Source: Alteromonas sp. IB21 (GTDB lineage: Bacteria; Pseudomonadota; Gammaproteobacteria; Enterobacterales; Alteromonadaceae). From it: a stretch of DNA of 64,000 nucleotides. Shown piece by piece: positions 1 through 12,514 of the stretch. A model generated the notes under the pieces. The model searched no databases, was not told the DNA's origin, and saw nothing but the letters and a program-made list of their open reading frames with translations. The stretch covers positions 1 through 64,000 of the forward strand of contig NZ_JAEFCD010000021.1 in the NCBI RefSeq assembly GCF_016405965.1, in the 5' to 3' direction. Position 1 is the first letter of the stretch, and every line of letters begins with the position of its first letter. The position numbers were made by a program, and so were the translations under genes.

Positions 1-53
1 ATTGTACCCACGTTTACGTGGGGTTTCGTACGTTCAAACTTTTCTTTTGCCAT
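1..53 (-). CDS. tuf: Elongation factor Tu, N-terminal fragment
   Basis: Only the first 17 codons lie in the window; the rest runs off the left edge. The translation begins MAKEKFERTKPHVNVGT, the typical EF-Tu N-terminus leading into the GTPase domain that delivers aminoacyl-tRNA to the ribosome. It lies 63 bases downstream of fusA on the same strand, as the last gene of a classical str operon (rpsL-rpsG-fusA-tuf). Confidence 0.93.
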   Translation of the reverse strand, partial: MAKEKFERTKPHVNVGT

Positions 54-116
54 TTTTCTCGTTTCCTAAGTTAAAAGTCCGACCCACCAATAGACCGGAC
101 CGAACCTTCATTTAGA

Positions 117-2219
117 TTAAGTTCTAGATTCAATAATAGCCTGCGCCACATTGTTCGGCGCCTCAGAATAATTGAAGAACTCCATTGAGTATGAAGCACG
201 ACCTTGTGTTTGTGAACGCAAATCAGTTGCGTAGCCAAACATTTCTGAAAGCGGCACTTTTGCACGTATTATTTTAACACCTGCTACGCCATCTTCCATA
301 CCTTCGATCATACCGCGGCGACGATTAATATCGCCAACTACATCACCCATCCAGTCTTCTGGAGTAGTTACTTCAACTTTCATCGTGGGTTCAAGCAACA
401 CCGGATTTGCTTCTGCGGCGCCTTTTTTGAAACCCATAGAGCCGGCGATCTTAAACGCCATTTCAGAAGAGTCAACATCGTGGTATGAACCGTCGAACAA
501 CGTTACCTTTACATCAAGTACCGGAAACCCTGCTAGAACACCACTTCGCATCTGCTCCTGAATTCCTTTATCGACCGCTGGGATGAACTCTTTTGGTACC
601 ACACCACCGACGATTTCGTTTACAAATTCGTAGCCTGAACCTTCTTCCTGAGGCTCAATACGTAGCCACACATGACCGAATTGGCCACGGCCGCCTGACT
701 GACGAACAAACTTCCCTTCCACTTCAACAGATTTACGAAGGGTTTCGCGATAGGCAACCTGAGGGTTACCTACGTTACATTCAACTTTGAATTCACGCTT
801 CATGCGGTCGACAATGATGTCAAGGTGAAGTTCACCCATACCTGAGATAATTGTCTGACCTGTCTCGTCGTCAGTCTTAACTTTAAACGACGGGTCCTCT
901 GCTGCAAGCTTACTTAGGGCCATGCCCATTTTCTCTTGGTCAGCTTGCGACTTAGGCTCAACCGCAATTGAAATTACCGGCTCTGGGAAATCCATACGTT
1001 CAAGCGTGATAACATGATTAGGATCGCAAAGGGTATCACCGGTCGTTACATCTTTTAGGCCAATTGCCGCAGCGATGTCACCTGCGCGAACTTCTTTTAG
1101 CTCTTCACGGTCTTTTGCGTGCATCTGCACGATACGACCAAAGCGCTCACGTTTACCTTTAACCGGGTTATATACGGTATCACCGGTGTTAACAACACCT
1201 GAGTAGCAACGGAAGAAAGTTAGCGTGCCCACAAATGGGTCAGTCGCAATTTTAAATGCTAGTGCTGAAAACGGTTCGTCGTCGCTTGCATGACGCTCAG
1301 CTTCCGTCTCGTCTTTATCGTCAAGTACACCCGTAATGGCCTTAACTTCCGTTGGAGAGGGAAGATAATGAACAACAGCGTCTAATACCGCCTGAACACC
1401 TTTGTTTTTGAAGGCACTGCCACAAGTGGCAAGAACAATTTCGTTGTTCAGCGTACGCTTTCGAAGACCGAAACGAATTTCTTCCTCAGAAAGCTCTTCG
1501 CCTTCCAAGTATTTGTTCATTAGCTCATCAGATGCCTCTGCAGCCGCTTCGATCATCTCTGTGCGGTACTGTTCAGCGGTATCTAAATATTCAGCTGGAA
1601 TATCTTCATAGGTAAATGTCATACCCATGTCTTCTTCATTCCAGTTGATGGCTTTCATCTTCACTAGGTCAATGACGCCATGGAAATTCTCTTCAGCGCC
1701 CATGTTGATCTGAATCGGAACACAGTTTGCGCCTAAACGCTTGTGGATTTGACCCACAACACGTTCAAAATCAGCGCCAGCCCGGTCCATCTTGTTAACG
1801 AACACAAGGCGTGGCACTTGATATTTGTCAGCCTGTCGCCAGACTGTCTCTGATTGAGGCTCTACCCCAGAAGACCCACAGAAAACAACAACTGCACCGT
1901 CTAGTACACGCAATGAACGCTCTACTTCGATAGTAAAGTCAACGTGTCCAGGGGTGTCGATGATGTTGATCCTGTGTTGATCGAACTGTTGCTCCATACC
2001 AGACCAGAAACAAGTGGTCGCAGCAGACGTGATAGTAATACCACGCTCCTGTTCTTGCTCCATCCAGTCCATAGTAGCAGCACCATCGTGCACTTCACCG
2101 ATTTTGTGAGACAGTCCTGTATAAAACAGAACACGCTCTGTGGTCGTGGTTTTACCCGCGTCCACATGCGCCACGATACCAATGTTACGGTAACGCTCAA
2201 TCGAGGTCTTACGAGGCAT
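117..2219 (-). CDS. fusA: Elongation factor G
   Basis: Ribosomal translocase GTPase, 700 residues, normal length for bacterial EF-G. The P-loop AHVDAGKTT lies near residues 17-25, the switch region RGIT near 60, DTPGH near 88 and NKMD near 142. The C-terminal domains IV and V are complete. The start [15 protein letters not shown] is standard. The gene follows rpsG by 27 bases and precedes tuf, so it is translated from the str operon mRNA. No frameshift or insertion is visible. Confidence 0.98.
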   Translation of the reverse strand: MPRKTSIERYRNIGIVAHVDAGKTTTTERVLFYTGLSHKIGEVHDGAATMDWMEQEQERGITITSAATTCFWSGMEQQFDQHRINIIDTPGHVDFTIEVERSLRVLDGAVVVFCGSSGVEPQSETVWRQADKYQVPRLVFVNKMDRAGADFERVVGQIHKRLGANCVPIQINMGAEENFHGVIDLVKMKAINWNEEDMGMTFTYEDIPAEYLDTAEQYRTEMIEAAAEASDELMNKYLEGEELSEEEIRFGLRKRTLNNEIVLATCGSAFKNKGVQAVLDAVVHYLPSPTEVKAITGVLDDKDETEAERHASDDEPFSALAFKIATDPFVGTLTFFRCYSGVVNTGDTVYNPVKGKRERFGRIVQMHAKDREELKEVRAGDIAAAIGLKDVTTGDTLCDPNHVITLERMDFPEPVISIAVEPKSQADQEKMGMALSKLAAEDPSFKVKTDDETGQTIISGMGELHLDIIVDRMKREFKVECNVGNPQVAYRETLRKSVEVEGKFVRQSGGRGQFGHVWLRIEPQEEGSGYEFVNEIVGGVVPKEFIPAVDKGIQEQMRSGVLAGFPVLDVKVTLFDGSYHDVDSSEMAFKIAGSMGFKKGAAEANPVLLEPTMKVEVTTPEDWMGDVVGDINRRRGMIEGMEDGVAGVKIIRAKVPLSEMFGYATDLRSQTQGRASYSMEFFNYSEAPNNVAQAIIESRT

Positions 2220-2246
2220 ATATCTCTCTCAGTTATATTACGTTTA

Positions 2247-2717
2247 TTACCAACGGTAATGAGCAAACGCTTTGTTTGCTTCGGCCATACGGTGTACGTC
2301 TTCACGTTTCTTAACCGCTGAACCTTTGTTGTCTGCTGCGTCTAACATCTCAGCCGCTAGGCGTTGTGCCATAGACTTTTCGCCACGTTTACGTGCAGCT
2401 TCTACCATCCAACGCATACCTAGCGCGTTACGACGAACTGGACGTACTTCAACTGGAACCTGATAAGTCGAACCACCAACACGACGAGACTTAACCTCTA
2501 CTGTTGGGCGGATGTTATCAAGCGCTTCCTCGAAGATATCTAGGTGTGCTTTGCCGGTTTTTTCAGCAACAATATCAAGCGCACCGTAAACGATTCTTTC
2601 AGCGACTGACTTTTTGCCGTCGAGCATTACGACATTCATGAATTTCGCAAGCAGTTGTGAACCAAATTTTGGTTCTGGTAGGATTTTACGTTGACCTACG
2701 ACTCTTCTTCTTGGCAT
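2247..2717 (-). CDS. rpsG: 30S ribosomal protein S7
   Basis: Primary assembly protein of the 30S head, 156 residues, full length. It begins [20 protein letters not shown] and ends in the YRW-type tail (AHYRW). It sits between rpsL and fusA in the str operon. In enterobacteria S7 is the autogenous repressor of this operon. The 75-base rpsL-rpsG spacer here could carry such a site, but no structure was established. Confidence 0.98.
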   Translation of the reverse strand: MPRRRVVGQRKILPEPKFGSQLLAKFMNVVMLDGKKSVAERIVYGALDIVAEKTGKAHLDIFEEALDNIRPTVEVKSRRVGGSTYQVPVEVRPVRRNALGMRWMVEAARKRGEKSMAQRLAAEMLDAADNKGSAVKKREDVHRMAEANKAFAHYRW

Positions 2718-2792
2718 CTTCTATTCTCCGTATGAATTCAGGGAAAACCCAAAACTCTTAAACTTCAGTTTGGCCTTACTAACGGAGAACCG

Positions 2793-3167
2793 TTATGACT
2801 TAGGCTTCTTCGCGCCGTACTTAGAACGGGCTTGTTTACGATCGTTTACACCTGCGCAGTCAAGGGTACCGCGAACTGTGTGATAACGAACACCTGGTAG
2901 ATCTTTAACACGACCACCACGGATAAGTACTACACTGTGCTCTTGTAGGTTGTGACCTTCACCACCGATGTAAGAAGAAACTTCAAAACCGTTAGTTAGA
3001 CGTACACGACATACTTTACGTAGTGCAGAGTTTGGTTTCTTAGGCGTAGTAGTATATACACGAGTACATACACCACGTCTTTGTGGACAAGCTTGTAGAG
3101 CAGCTACGTTGCTTTTTTCAACGGGCTTTCTACGCGGCTTGCGCACTAACTGGTTAACTGTTGCCAT
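2793..3167 (-). CDS. rpsL: 30S ribosomal protein S12
   Basis: Decoding-centre protein, 124 residues, full length. The loops that house streptomycin resistance mutations are present as [14 protein letters not shown] (about residues 39-52) and the GVRYH region (about 91-95). Both lysines usually altered in resistant strains (the KKPNS lysine and the K before DLPGVRYH) are wild type in this reading. It is the first gene of the str operon. A Shine-Dalgarno AGGAG lies just before the ATG. Confidence 0.98.
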   Translation of the reverse strand: MATVNQLVRKPRRKPVEKSNVAALQACPQRRGVCTRVYTTTPKKPNSALRKVCRVRLTNGFEVSSYIGGEGHNLQEHSVVLIRGGRVKDLPGVRYHTVRGTLDCAGVNDRKQARSKYGAKKPKS

Positions 3168-3196
3168 TAACTAGCTCCTGATTAAAAACTACGAAA

Positions 3197-3217
3197 ACCC
3201 AATCACTATGATTGGGT
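3197..3217 (-). terminator. Hairpin in the rpsL 5' leader (possible attenuator)
   Basis: Perfect 8-base inverted repeat ACCCAATC / GATTGGGT with a 5-base loop. On the minus strand it is followed by TTTT, with only the first T inside the stem. It lies 30-50 bases ahead of rpsL. A second perfect palindrome (GCGATTAA / TTAATCGC, 3228-3247) lies just upstream in the same leader. The short T-run makes full termination doubtful; attenuation or mRNA stabilisation are alternatives. Confidence 0.45.
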
Positions 3218-3245
3218 CCATATTAATGCGATTAATTGTTTAATC

Positions 3246-3275
3246 GCTCTACTTTGTGAACATTGTGCTCGTCAA
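3246..3275 (-). promoter_or_regulatory. Candidate str operon promoter
   Basis: On the minus strand a TTGACG -35 box (3270-3275) is followed, after 18 bases, by TAGAGC (3246-3251), a poor -10. It lies between the rpoC terminator and rpsL, where a str promoter is expected. The good -35 and position support it; the weak -10 lowers confidence. Confidence 0.35.
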
Positions 3276-3295
3276 TATTCACTGAGCGCTGATAC

Positions 3296-3349
3296 AAAAA
3301 CCGCGACCGTTTATCGAGCCGTTTAAGGCTATCCAAAATCGGGTCGCGG
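3296..3349 (-). terminator. Terminator after rpoC
   Basis: On the minus strand CCGCGACC (3342-3349) pairs with GGTCGCGG (3301-3308), followed by TTTTT. The 33-base loop contains a smaller AGCC/GGCT hairpin. It ends the rplKAJL-rpoBC transcription unit before the str promoter. Another inverted repeat, TAGGAGT / ACTCCTA (3441-3464), lies just after the rpoC stop without a T-run. The remaining rpsL-rpoC spacer (3168-3474) shows no gene. Confidence 0.7.
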
Positions 3350-3474
3350 AATATTAAAGATCATCGCCCTGACTGTCAAGGTGTACAAAGGTTAAGCAGT
3401 TAATTTATCTGCAATCTGTCAGCCTGACATGCCAATATGTTAGGAGTACGTTAACGCACTCCTATGATCTTGCC

Positions 3475-6400
3475 TTATTCGGCAGTATCTTCGTCTGCAC
3501 CAGCATTAAGCGCTTCAGTCAATGCCTGTTCTGCTTCAGCAGCAGAAACTGACATTTCTTCGATTTGCTCTTTGCGGCGCAGTGCGCGGCGTTCGTGGTA
3601 AGCGAAACCTGTACCCGCTGGAATTAATCGACCAACGATTACGTTTTCTTTCAGACCGCGTAGGTCATCTTCTTTACCTTGAACAGCTGCTTCAGTAAGA
3701 ACACGTGTTGTTTCTTGGAACGACGCTGCTGAAATAAACGATTCGGTAGACAATGATGCTTTGGTAATACCAAGCAACTGTGTTTCGTATTGAGCAGGGA
3801 TCTTACCTTGCTTCTCGATTTCACGGTTTGCTACTTTAACGTTTGATACTTCAACCTGTTCACCTTCAAGGAACTGTGTATCTCCTGGGTGCGTGATAAC
3901 GCACTTGCGTAGCATCTGACGGATAACTACTTCAATGTGCTTATCGTTAATTTTTACACCCTGTAAGCGGTATACTTCTTGAACTTCGTTCACGATGTAG
4001 TTCGCTACTGCTGAAATGCCACGAAGACGTAGAATATCGTGTGGAGACTCTGGACCGTCAGCGATAACTTCACCGCGTTCCACTTTCTCACCTTCAAACA
4101 CGTTAAGCTGACGCCACTTAGGAATCATCTCTTCGTATGCATCACCCTCAGCAGGCGTAATAACTAAACGCTTCTTACCTTTGGTCTCTTTACCGAAGCC
4201 GATAGTACCTGAGATTTCTGCAAGAATTGCAGGCTCTTTAGGCTTACGAGCTTCGAATAAATCAGCAACTCGTGGTAGACCACCGGTGATGTCACGTGTC
4301 TTCGAGCTTTCCTGAGGAATACGCGCTAGCACGTCACCTTCGTTAGCCACTTTGCCTTCTTTCGCTTCGATGGTTGTGAAGCTTGGAAGACGAATTTCTT
4401 GAAGACCGAATTCATCGCTTTCAAGAATTAACTTAGGCTCTTTAGAGTTTACTTTCGCAAGGTCTTTAACAACGATACGGGTTAGACCAGTAAGCTCGTC
4501 TTGCTGCATTTCGGTATTAGAGTCATCAATGTCTGCGAAGCTAATCTTAGCTGCACGTTCAGTGATGATTGGGTGACTATGCGGATCCCAGTTAGCAACA
4601 ACGTCACCAGCTGCAATAGTTGCACCGTCATCCACGCTAAGAACAGCACCGTAAGGTACTTTGTAGCGCTCTTTCTCACGGCCTTGATCGTCAATAACAG
4701 TAAGTTCTGTTGAACGAGAAACGATAACCACTTTACCGTCAGAGTTACGTACGAATTTCGCGTTATGTAGCTTAAGGCTACCCGCTGTCTTAACCTGTAC
4801 GCTGTTTTCAGCAGATGCTCTTGATGCTGCACCACCGATGTGGAAGGTACGCATGGTAAGCTGTGTACCTGGCTCACCGATTGACTGTGCTGCGATAACA
4901 CCAACCGATTCACCGCTACCCACCATATGACCACGTGCAAGGTCACGTCCGTAACACTTCGCACATACGCCAAAGTCGTTATCACATGTGATAACCGAGC
5001 GTACTTGAATTTGGTCAACTGAGTTAGCTTCAAGCATATCCACTAATGCTTCGTCTAGTAGAACGTTACGCTCTACAAGTACTTCATTAGTACCTGGCTT
5101 AAGTACGTCTTCTGCTACAACACGACCTAGTACACGTTCGCGTAGCGGCTCAACAACATCACCACCTTCGATTAGCGGTGTCATTGTTACCCCTTCAAAG
5201 GTGCCACAGTCGTCGTTAGTGATAACCAAATCTTGTGCAACGTCTACTAGACGACGGGTTAGGTAACCCGAGTTAGCAGTCTTAAGTGCAGTATCCGCAA
5301 GACCTTTACGCGCACCGTGCGTTGAAATGAAGTACTGTAGTACGTTCAGACCTTCACGGAAGTTCGCCGTAATTGGCGTTTCGATGATTGAGCCATCTGG
5401 CTTAGCCATCAGACCACGCATACCTGCAAGCTGTCTAATCTGAGCGGCACTACCACGAGCACCGGAGTCAGCCATCATATAAACCGAGTTAAATGATGTT
5501 TGCTCTTCTTCTTCGCCATCGCGGTTAATTACGATGTCAGTCTTCAGGTTATCCATCATGGCCTTAGCAACTTTTTCGTTGGCATTTGACCAGATATCGA
5601 TAACTTTGTTGTAACGCTCACCCGCGGTAACAAGACCGTTTTGGAACTGTTCCTGAATTTCGATAACTTCTGCTTCCGCCGCGTCGATAATTTCTTTCTT
5701 CGCTTCTGGAATAACCATATCGTCGATACCAACAGACGCACCCGCGATCATCGCGTAGTGGAAACCGGTATACATAATTTGGTCAGCGGCAATTACTGTG
5801 TCTTTCAGACCAAGTGTACGGTAACAAGCATTCAATAGTCTTGAAATTTGCTTCTTGCCCATCGCTTGGTTAATGATTTCAAACGGCAGACCCTTAGGAA
5901 GGATCAACGAGAAAATCGCACGACCAACCGTGGTGTCAGTTAGCGTTACTTTTTCAGTTTTGTTGCCATCTTCATCAATGTCATATTCAGTAATACGTAC
6001 TTTAACGCGAGAGTGAAGCTCAGCATTACCTGTGCGGTATGCCTTTTCTGCTTCATTCGGGCTGGTAAATACCATGCCTTCGCCTAAGCCGTTTACTTTG
6101 TCACGCGTTAGGTAGTAAAGACCTAATACAACGTCCTGTGAAGGTACGATGATTGGCTCACCATTCGCAGGTGACAGAATGTTGTTCGTTGACATCATTA
6201 GCGCACGCGCTTCTAGCTGTGCTTCGATTGTCAACGGAACGTGTACCGCCATTTGGTCACCATCGAAGTCGGCGTTGTACGCCGCACACACTAGCGGGTG
6301 AAGCTGAATCGCTTTACCTTCGATTAGTGTTGGTTCGAATGCTTGGATACCCAAACGGTGAAGTGTAGGTGCACGGTTAAGTAGTACCGGGTGTTCGCGG

Positions 6401-7647
6401 ATAACGTCGTCTAGTACGTCCCAAACCTCTGGTGCTTCGCGCTCTACAAGCTTCTTAGCTGCTTTAATTGTTGTCGCAAGACCACGTGCTTCAAGCTTAC
6501 CGTAGATAAACGGCTTAAATAGCTCAAGTGCCATCTTCTTAGGAAGACCACACTGGTGAAGACGTAGCGTAGGACCAACGGTAATTACAGAACGGCCTGA
6601 GTAGTCAACACGCTTACCAAGAAGGTTTTGACGGAAACGACCTTGCTTACCTTTGATCATGTCTGCAAGCGACTTAAGTGGACGCTTGTTAGAACCGGTA
6701 ATCGCACGACCACGACGTCCGTTATCTAGAAGCGCATCAACAGACTCTTGAAGCATACGCTTTTCGTTGCGTACGATAATGTCTGGAGCAGCTAGGTCTA
6801 GAAGACGCTTAAGACGGTTGTTACGGTTAATTACACGACGGTATAGGTCGTTTAGGTCAGACGTTGCAAAACGGCCGCCGTCTAGTGGTACTAGTGGACG
6901 TAAGTCTGGTGGAAGTACCGGAAGTACTGTCATGATCATCCACTCTGGCTTGTTACCAGATTGTTGGAATGATTCAAGCAACTTAAGACGCTTAGTAATT
7001 TTCTTACGCTTGGTCTCAGAGTTGATTGAAGGCAGCTCTTCACGCATAGCCGCAACGTCTGCGTCTACGTCAAGTGCTTTTAGAAGGTCGAATATCGCTT
7101 CAGCACCCATCTTCGCATCGAACTCATCACCGTGCTCTTCAAGTGCATCCAAATACTCTTCTTCGTTAAGAAGTTGGCTGCGCTCAAGCGTCGTCATACC
7201 TGGCTCTGTAACCACATATGATTCGAAATAAAGTACGCGTTCAATATCACGAAGCGTCATATCAAGCATTAAGCCGATACGAGACGGAAGTGATTTAAGG
7301 AACCAGATGTGTGCAACCGGGCTTGCTAGCTCGATGTGACCCATACGCTCACGACGTACTTTAGTCAGTGTAACTTCAACGCCACACTTCTCACAGATAA
7401 CACCGCGATGCTTAAGGCGCTTATACTTACCGCAAAGACACTCATAGTCTTTAACCGGACCAAAGATACGCGCACAGAACAGACCGTCACGCTCAGGCTT
7501 GAACGTACGGTAGTTAATTGTTTCAGGCTTTTTAACTTCACCGAATGACCATGAACGGATCATGTCAGGTGAAGACAGACCGATTCGAATATTATCGAAT
7601 TCTTCGGTCTTGTTTTGTTGCTTTAGAAACTTTAATAAGTCTTTCAC
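3475..7647 (-). CDS. rpoC: RNA polymerase subunit beta'
   Basis: Largest catalytic subunit, 1390 residues, close to the usual gammaproteobacterial size. The N-terminal zinc ribbon (CLCG...CEKCG, about residues 70-88), the catalytic Mg-binding NADFDGD motif (about 458-464) and the second zinc site ([17 protein letters not shown], about 889) are all present. It follows rpoB by 81 bases. No intein or disruption is visible. Confidence 0.98.
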   Translation of the reverse strand: MKDLLKFLKQQNKTEEFDNIRIGLSSPDMIRSWSFGEVKKPETINYRTFKPERDGLFCARIFGPVKDYECLCGKYKRLKHRGVICEKCGVEVTLTKVRRERMGHIELASPVAHIWFLKSLPSRIGLMLDMTLRDIERVLYFESYVVTEPGMTTLERSQLLNEEEYLDALEEHGDEFDAKMGAEAIFDLLKALDVDADVAAMREELPSINSETKRKKITKRLKLLESFQQSGNKPEWMIMTVLPVLPPDLRPLVPLDGGRFATSDLNDLYRRVINRNNRLKRLLDLAAPDIIVRNEKRMLQESVDALLDNGRRGRAITGSNKRPLKSLADMIKGKQGRFRQNLLGKRVDYSGRSVITVGPTLRLHQCGLPKKMALELFKPFIYGKLEARGLATTIKAAKKLVEREAPEVWDVLDDVIREHPVLLNRAPTLHRLGIQAFEPTLIEGKAIQLHPLVCAAYNADFDGDQMAVHVPLTIEAQLEARALMMSTNNILSPANGEPIIVPSQDVVLGLYYLTRDKVNGLGEGMVFTSPNEAEKAYRTGNAELHSRVKVRITEYDIDEDGNKTEKVTLTDTTVGRAIFSLILPKGLPFEIINQAMGKKQISRLLNACYRTLGLKDTVIAADQIMYTGFHYAMIAGASVGIDDMVIPEAKKEIIDAAEAEVIEIQEQFQNGLVTAGERYNKVIDIWSNANEKVAKAMMDNLKTDIVINRDGEEEEQTSFNSVYMMADSGARGSAAQIRQLAGMRGLMAKPDGSIIETPITANFREGLNVLQYFISTHGARKGLADTALKTANSGYLTRRLVDVAQDLVITNDDCGTFEGVTMTPLIEGGDVVEPLRERVLGRVVAEDVLKPGTNEVLVERNVLLDEALVDMLEANSVDQIQVRSVITCDNDFGVCAKCYGRDLARGHMVGSGESVGVIAAQSIGEPGTQLTMRTFHIGGAASRASAENSVQVKTAGSLKLHNAKFVRNSDGKVVIVSRSTELTVIDDQGREKERYKVPYGAVLSVDDGATIAAGDVVANWDPHSHPIITERAAKISFADIDDSNTEMQQDELTGLTRIVVKDLAKVNSKEPKLILESDEFGLQEIRLPSFTTIEAKEGKVANEGDVLARIPQESSKTRDITGGLPRVADLFEARKPKEPAILAEISGTIGFGKETKGKKRLVITPAEGDAYEEMIPKWRQLNVFEGEKVERGEVIADGPESPHDILRLRGISAVANYIVNEVQEVYRLQGVKINDKHIEVVIRQMLRKCVITHPGDTQFLEGEQVEVSNVKVANREIEKQGKIPAQYETQLLGITKASLSTESFISAASFQETTRVLTEAAVQGKEDDLRGLKENVIVGRLIPAGTGFAYHERRALRRKEQIEEMSVSAAEAEQALTEALNAGADEDTAE

Positions 7648-7678
7648 ATTACTCTCCCAGCGGAGTCAGTCTCTAGAA

Positions 7679-7696
7679 CCCGGCGCGAGCGCCGGG
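7679..7696 (-). other. rpoB-rpoC intercistronic hairpin
   Basis: GC-only 7-base inverted repeat CCCGGCG / CGCCGGG with the loop CGAG, lying in the 81-base gap between rpoB and rpoC. There is no T-run, so it is not an obvious terminator. It may stabilise or process the mRNA. Confidence 0.45.
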
Positions 7697-7728
7697 CCAT
7701 CTCATAACATTACGTGGCAATCGCCGTA

Positions 7729-10700
7729 TTACTTTTCTTCAAGCTCGATGTTGATACCCAACGAGCGAATTTCTTTAAGTAGTACGTTGAATGACTCTGG
7801 CATGCCAGGTTCCATTCTATGGTCGCCATCGACGATGTTCTTGTACATCTTGGTACGGCCGTTAACGTCATCTGACTTAACAGTAAGCATTTCCTGAAGG
7901 GTATATGCTGCACCGTATGCTTCAAGTGCCCACACTTCCATCTCACCGAAGCGCTGACCACCAAACTGTGCTTTACCACCAAGAGGCTGCTGTGTAACAA
8001 GGCTGTAAGAACCCGTAGAACGCGCGTGCATCTTGTCGTCTACTAAGTGGTTCAGTTTCAGCATGTACATGTAACCAACCGTTACTGGACGCTCAAATTC
8101 GCGACCTGTACGACCGTCAAACAAAGTAATCTGACCGCTTTCTGGAATATCAGCAAGCTTCAGCATTTCTTTGATTTCAGATTCACGAGCACCATCGAAT
8201 ACAGGTGTTGCTACTGGCACACCCTTGCGAAGGTTTTCCGCCAAGCGACGAACTTCATGATCTGTGAAGCTATCGATGTCGACTTCCTGATGATTCTCAC
8301 CAAGCTCGTACACCTTCTTCAAGAAATCACGTAGTTCAGCCAGTTCACGCTGCTCTTTAATCATGCGGTCAATCTTTACACCAAGACCGTGCGCAGCCAT
8401 ACCCAAGTGGGTTTCTAGGATCTGACCGATGTTCATACGAGACGGTACACCTAGCGGGTTTAGAACGATATCTACCGGCGTACCGTCAGCATCGTATGGC
8501 ATGTCTTCTACAGGCTGGATTGTCGAGATAACACCTTTGTTACCGTGACGTCCCGCCATTTTATCACCCGGCTGGATGTGACGTTTAACTGCAAGGTAAA
8601 CCTTAACAATCTTAAGTACGCCAGGGGCTAGGTCATCACCTTGCGTAATCTTACGACGCTTAGTTTCAAACTTCTTATCGAAGTCTGCTTTTATCTCAGC
8701 GTGTTGATCGGCAATTTGGTCTAGCTCTAGCTGTGCATCTTCGCTGTTAAGTGCAATTTCAAACCACTTTTCACGCGGTAGGCTATCAAGCTTAGCTTGG
8801 TCAACGCCAGCGCGTAATAATGCAGTCTGTGCACGGCTAAAGATACCGTCTGCAAGAATTTCGAACTCGTCGGTAAGGTCTTTCTTAACCTGACGTAGCT
8901 GCATATCTTCAATTTCGAGCGCACGCTTGTCTTTCTCTACACCATCACGGGTAAATACTTGAACATCGATAACGGTACCGTGGACAGAGTTAGGTACACG
9001 TAGCGACGTATCTTTAACGTCAGACGCTTTCTCACCGAAGATTGCACGTAGTAGTTTTTCTTCTGGCGTAAGCTGAGTTTCACCCTTAGGTGTTACTTTA
9101 CCTACTAAGATGTCACCACCTTTCACTTCCGCACCGATATAAACAACACCTGATTCATCAAGTTTGCTTAGTGCAGATTCACCCACGTTCGGGATATCAG
9201 AAGAAATCTCTTCTGGCCCAAGCTTAGTATCACGGGCGATACAGCTAAGCTCTTGAATGTGGATAGTCGTGAAGCGGTCTTCTTGTGCTACACGCTCAGA
9301 AATAAGGATTGAATCCTCAAAGTTGTAACCATTCCAAGGCATGAACGCGATACGCATGTTCTGACCAAGTGCAAGGTCACCTAGGTCTGTTGAAGGACCA
9401 TCAGCTAGCACGTCACCTGCAACAATCGGGTCGCCAACATTACATGTAGGCTTCTGATTGATACATGTGTTCTGGTTAGAGCGTGTGTACTTAGTCAGGT
9501 TGTAGATATCGATACCTGCTTCACCTGGAAGCATTTCATCTTCATCTACTTTAATAACGATACGGCTGGCATCTACGTAATCAACCACACCACCGCGTTT
9601 TGCAACTACAGTAACACCTGAGTCAACCGCGATAGTTTTTTCCATACCGGTACCAACTAGCGGCTTATCAGCACGTAGCGTTGGTACTGCCTGACGTTGC
9701 ATGTTCGCACCCATAAGTGCACGGTTTGCGTCATCGTGCTCTAGGAATGGAATAATGCTCGCCGCAATTGAAACGATTTGCTGTGGCGAAACGTCCATGT
9801 ACTTGATGTCTTCTGTAGGCATCAAAGTAGTTTCACCACGATAACGACATGGGATCAAGTCGTCTATCAATTCACCAGCTTCAGTTAACGCGATGTTAGC
9901 CTGAGCGATTGCGAATTGACCTTCTTCAATTGCAGATAAATAATCGATTTCATCTGTTACCACACCGTCAACAATGCGACGGAATGGAGTTTCTAAGAAA
10001 CCAAAGTCATTGGTGCGCGCAAAGCTCGCCAATGAGTTAATTAGACCGATGTTCGGGCCTTCCGGCGTTTCGATAGGACATAGACGACCGTAGTGCGTCG
10101 GGTGTACGTCTCGAACTTCAAAGCCTGCACGTTCACGTGTAAGACCACCCGGGCCTAACGCAGAAATACGACGCTTGTGCGTTACTTCTGATAGCGGGTT
10201 GTTTTGGTCCATGAACTGAGAAAGCTGAGATGAACCGAAGAACTCTTTAACCGCTGCCGAGATAGGCTTAGCGTTAATGAGATCTTGAGGCATCACATTG
10301 TCTAGGTCGCCTAGGCTTAGGCGCTCTTTAACTGCACGCTCTACACGCACAAGACCAACGCGGAACTGGTTCTCTGCCATTTCACCGACTGAACGGATAC
10401 GACGGTTACCAAGGTGATCGATATCATCCACCTCGTCTTTACCGTCACGGATCATTATTAACTGCTTCATAACAGCAATAATGTCTTCTTTATCTAATGT
10501 ACCCGAACCGATAAGTTCTTCACGACCTAAACGGCGGTTGAACTTCATACGACCAACAGAAGACAGGTCATAACGTTCTTCAGAGAAGAACAAGTTATCG
10601 AACAAGGTTTCTGCTGCGTCTTTTGTCGGTGGCTCACCAGGACGCATCATGCGATAGATTTCAACTAGCGCTTCTAGGCGGTTAGTTGAAGAATCGATGC

Positions 10701-11757
10701 GCAATGTGTCTGAAATGTATGAACCGTGGTCTAGTTCGTTGATGTAAAGTGTTTCGAACTCTTTGATGCCAGCTTGGCTAAGTGCCGCTAGATTTTCTAA
10801 CGTTAGTTCATCGTTAGCACTTACGATAACTTCGCCAGTTTCTTCATTTACATAAGTAGCAGCAAACACGCGGCCAATTAGGTATTCTGCAGGAACTTCA
10901 AGTTCTGATAGACCCGCTTTCTCAAGCGCACGAGTATGACGTGCAGAGATACGGCGACCTGATTCAACGACCACATTCCCTTCGCCGTCAATGATATCGA
11001 ATTGGGCCGTTTCACCACGTAGGCGATCTGGAACCACTTCCATCATCAGCTTGTCTTTGCTGATACGCACATTAACCTTCTCGAAGAAAGTGTCTAGAAT
11101 CTCTTCAGAAGACATTTCAAGCGCGCGTAAAATAATCGTTGCTGGCAACTTACGGCGACGGTCAATACGTACAAACAAGTTATCTTTCGGGTCAAACTCG
11201 AAGTCTAACCACGAACCACGGTAAGGAATTACACGCGCATTATAAAGCACTTTACCTGACGAGTGGGTTTTGCCTTTGTCGTGATCAAAGAATACACCAG
11301 GTGAACGGTGCAGCTGTGACACGATAACACGCTCTGTACCATTGATTACGAACGTACCGTTCTCAGTCATCAATGGGATCTCGCCCATGTACACTTCTTG
11401 TTCTTTAATATCTTTTACGGTACCTGGGGCAGCGTCTTTATCGAACAACACTAACCGTAGTTTTACTCTTAACGGAGCAGAGAAAGTTACGCCACGAATT
11501 TGACATTCTTTAACGTCGAAAACTGGCTCTCCCAAGCGGTAGCTTACATACTGAAGCTCTGAACTACCTGAGTAGCTTTTAATTGGAAAAACGGAACGAA
11601 ATGCTGCTTCCAAACCGTATTGAGCATCTGCGTCGATCTCAATAAACTTTTTGAAAGAATCAAGCTGAATTGAAAGAAGGTATGGAATTTCCAATACCTG
11701 TGGGCGTTTGCCAAAATCCTTACGGATACGTTTCTTTTCGCTATAAGAGTAAACCAT
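7729..11757 (-). CDS. rpoB: RNA polymerase subunit beta
   Basis: Catalytic core subunit, 1342 residues, the same length as the E. coli protein. The rifampicin-binding cluster ([25 protein letters not shown], near 506-530) carries the usual sensitive residues. The [12 protein letters not shown] segment near 1065 and the C-terminal region that docks to beta' are intact. It lies downstream of rplL beyond an attenuator and upstream of rpoC. Confidence 0.98.
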   Translation of the reverse strand: MVYSYSEKKRIRKDFGKRPQVLEIPYLLSIQLDSFKKFIEIDADAQYGLEAAFRSVFPIKSYSGSSELQYVSYRLGEPVFDVKECQIRGVTFSAPLRVKLRLVLFDKDAAPGTVKDIKEQEVYMGEIPLMTENGTFVINGTERVIVSQLHRSPGVFFDHDKGKTHSSGKVLYNARVIPYRGSWLDFEFDPKDNLFVRIDRRRKLPATIILRALEMSSEEILDTFFEKVNVRISKDKLMMEVVPDRLRGETAQFDIIDGEGNVVVESGRRISARHTRALEKAGLSELEVPAEYLIGRVFAATYVNEETGEVIVSANDELTLENLAALSQAGIKEFETLYINELDHGSYISDTLRIDSSTNRLEALVEIYRMMRPGEPPTKDAAETLFDNLFFSEERYDLSSVGRMKFNRRLGREELIGSGTLDKEDIIAVMKQLIMIRDGKDEVDDIDHLGNRRIRSVGEMAENQFRVGLVRVERAVKERLSLGDLDNVMPQDLINAKPISAAVKEFFGSSQLSQFMDQNNPLSEVTHKRRISALGPGGLTRERAGFEVRDVHPTHYGRLCPIETPEGPNIGLINSLASFARTNDFGFLETPFRRIVDGVVTDEIDYLSAIEEGQFAIAQANIALTEAGELIDDLIPCRYRGETTLMPTEDIKYMDVSPQQIVSIAASIIPFLEHDDANRALMGANMQRQAVPTLRADKPLVGTGMEKTIAVDSGVTVVAKRGGVVDYVDASRIVIKVDEDEMLPGEAGIDIYNLTKYTRSNQNTCINQKPTCNVGDPIVAGDVLADGPSTDLGDLALGQNMRIAFMPWNGYNFEDSILISERVAQEDRFTTIHIQELSCIARDTKLGPEEISSDIPNVGESALSKLDESGVVYIGAEVKGGDILVGKVTPKGETQLTPEEKLLRAIFGEKASDVKDTSLRVPNSVHGTVIDVQVFTRDGVEKDKRALEIEDMQLRQVKKDLTDEFEILADGIFSRAQTALLRAGVDQAKLDSLPREKWFEIALNSEDAQLELDQIADQHAEIKADFDKKFETKRRKITQGDDLAPGVLKIVKVYLAVKRHIQPGDKMAGRHGNKGVISTIQPVEDMPYDADGTPVDIVLNPLGVPSRMNIGQILETHLGMAAHGLGVKIDRMIKEQRELAELRDFLKKVYELGENHQEVDIDSFTDHEVRRLAENLRKGVPVATPVFDGARESEIKEMLKLADIPESGQITLFDGRTGREFERPVTVGYMYMLKLNHLVDDKMHARSTGSYSLVTQQPLGGKAQFGGQRFGEMEVWALEAYGAAYTLQEMLTVKSDDVNGRTKMYKNIVDGDHRMEPGMPESFNVLLKEIRSLGINIELEEK

Positions 11758-12015
11758 GGGTTCCTCAGCCTGCTGATTTATGACCCAACCTGCTGCAAAA
11801 TGCTTTAAAACGCGTGCTATGGGCTAAAAGCTGCGTTTCAAATGGCGCACTAAGCAACAAACTTCCACAACCCTTTTTCGGGCAGATACACCAGCATACA
11901 ACAAAATTTAACCAATTATTAGTTAACTTGTTGGATTTTTATGCTTTTTATGGGTATGTCCGATTGGCGCTTTTACGTAATGTAGTCAGGGTTAGAATCT
12001 ACACACTATACAGCG

Positions 12016-12050
12016 CAAAAAGGCTGGTGGTTCAAAAAACCACCAGCCTT
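12016..12050 (-). terminator. Attenuator between rplL and rpoB
   Basis: Perfect 13-base inverted repeat AAGGCTGGTGGTT / AACCACCAGCCTT (12020-12050) with a 5-base loop, followed on the minus strand by a T-run. A partial terminator at this place sets the ribosomal protein to RNA polymerase ratio in enterobacteria. The rest of the 325-base spacer (11758-12082) is AT-rich and holds no gene. Confidence 0.8.
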
Positions 12051-12082
12051 GCCGTCTCAGGCAATAATCTGACTAGGTCAGA

Positions 12083-12457
12083 TTACTTGATTTCTACTTC
12101 TGCACCAGCTTCTTCAAGCTCTTTCTTAAGTGCTTCAGCTTCATCTTTGCTTACGCCTTCTTTGATAGCTTTAGGAGCAGATTCAACTACTTCTTTAGCT
12201 TCTTTAAGACCTAGGCCAGTCGCGCCGCGAACTGCTTTGATAACTGCAACTTTGTTAGCGCCGAATGAAGTCATTACAACGTCGAACTCAGTCTTTTCTT
12301 CAGCCGCTGCTGCTTCACCAGCTACAGCAGGACCAGCAACAGCAACAGCTGCAGCAGATACGTTGAATTTTTCTTCAGCCGCTTCGATAAGTTCAACCAG
12401 TTCCATTACTGGCATTTCAGCGATTGCGTTTAAGATATCTTCTTTAGTTAGAGCCAT
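12083..12457 (-). CDS. rplL: 50S ribosomal protein L7/L12
   Basis: Stalk protein, 124 residues. It has the N-terminal dimerisation helix, an Ala/Val/Gly-rich hinge (about 38-55) and the C-terminal factor-binding domain with GLGLKEAKE and a VEIK end. It is the second gene of the rplJL pair, 57 bases after rplJ. It binds L10 in multiple copies and recruits translation GTPases such as the EF-G and EF-Tu encoded downstream. Confidence 0.98.
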   Translation of the reverse strand: MALTKEDILNAIAEMPVMELVELIEAAEEKFNVSAAAVAVAGPAVAGEAAAAEEKTEFDVVMTSFGANKVAVIKAVRGATGLGLKEAKEVVESAPKAIKEGVSKDEAEALKKELEEAGAEVEIK

Positions 12458-12514
12458 GTTCTCTAAACTCCTGGGTATAAAATGTTAAAAAAATCAATAT
12501 GCCAAAAACGCCAA

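Noticed and set aside
3441..3464. TAGGAGT/ACTCCTA palindrome as the main rpoC terminator
   Set aside because: No T-run follows on the minus strand; the stem at 3301-3349 with TTTTT is better.
4482..5033. 183-codon minus-strand frame within rpoC
   Set aside because: Same-strand alternative frame of rpoC with no family resemblance.
6767..7231. 154-codon plus-strand frame inside rpoC
   Set aside because: Shadow of a highly conserved gene; Ser/Arg-rich low-complexity translation.
11814..12488. 224-codon plus-strand frame across the rpoB-rplL spacer and rplL
   Set aside because: It is antisense to rplL and crosses the attenuator; the Ala/Ser-rich translation mirrors the rplL codons, and no ribosome site is seen.
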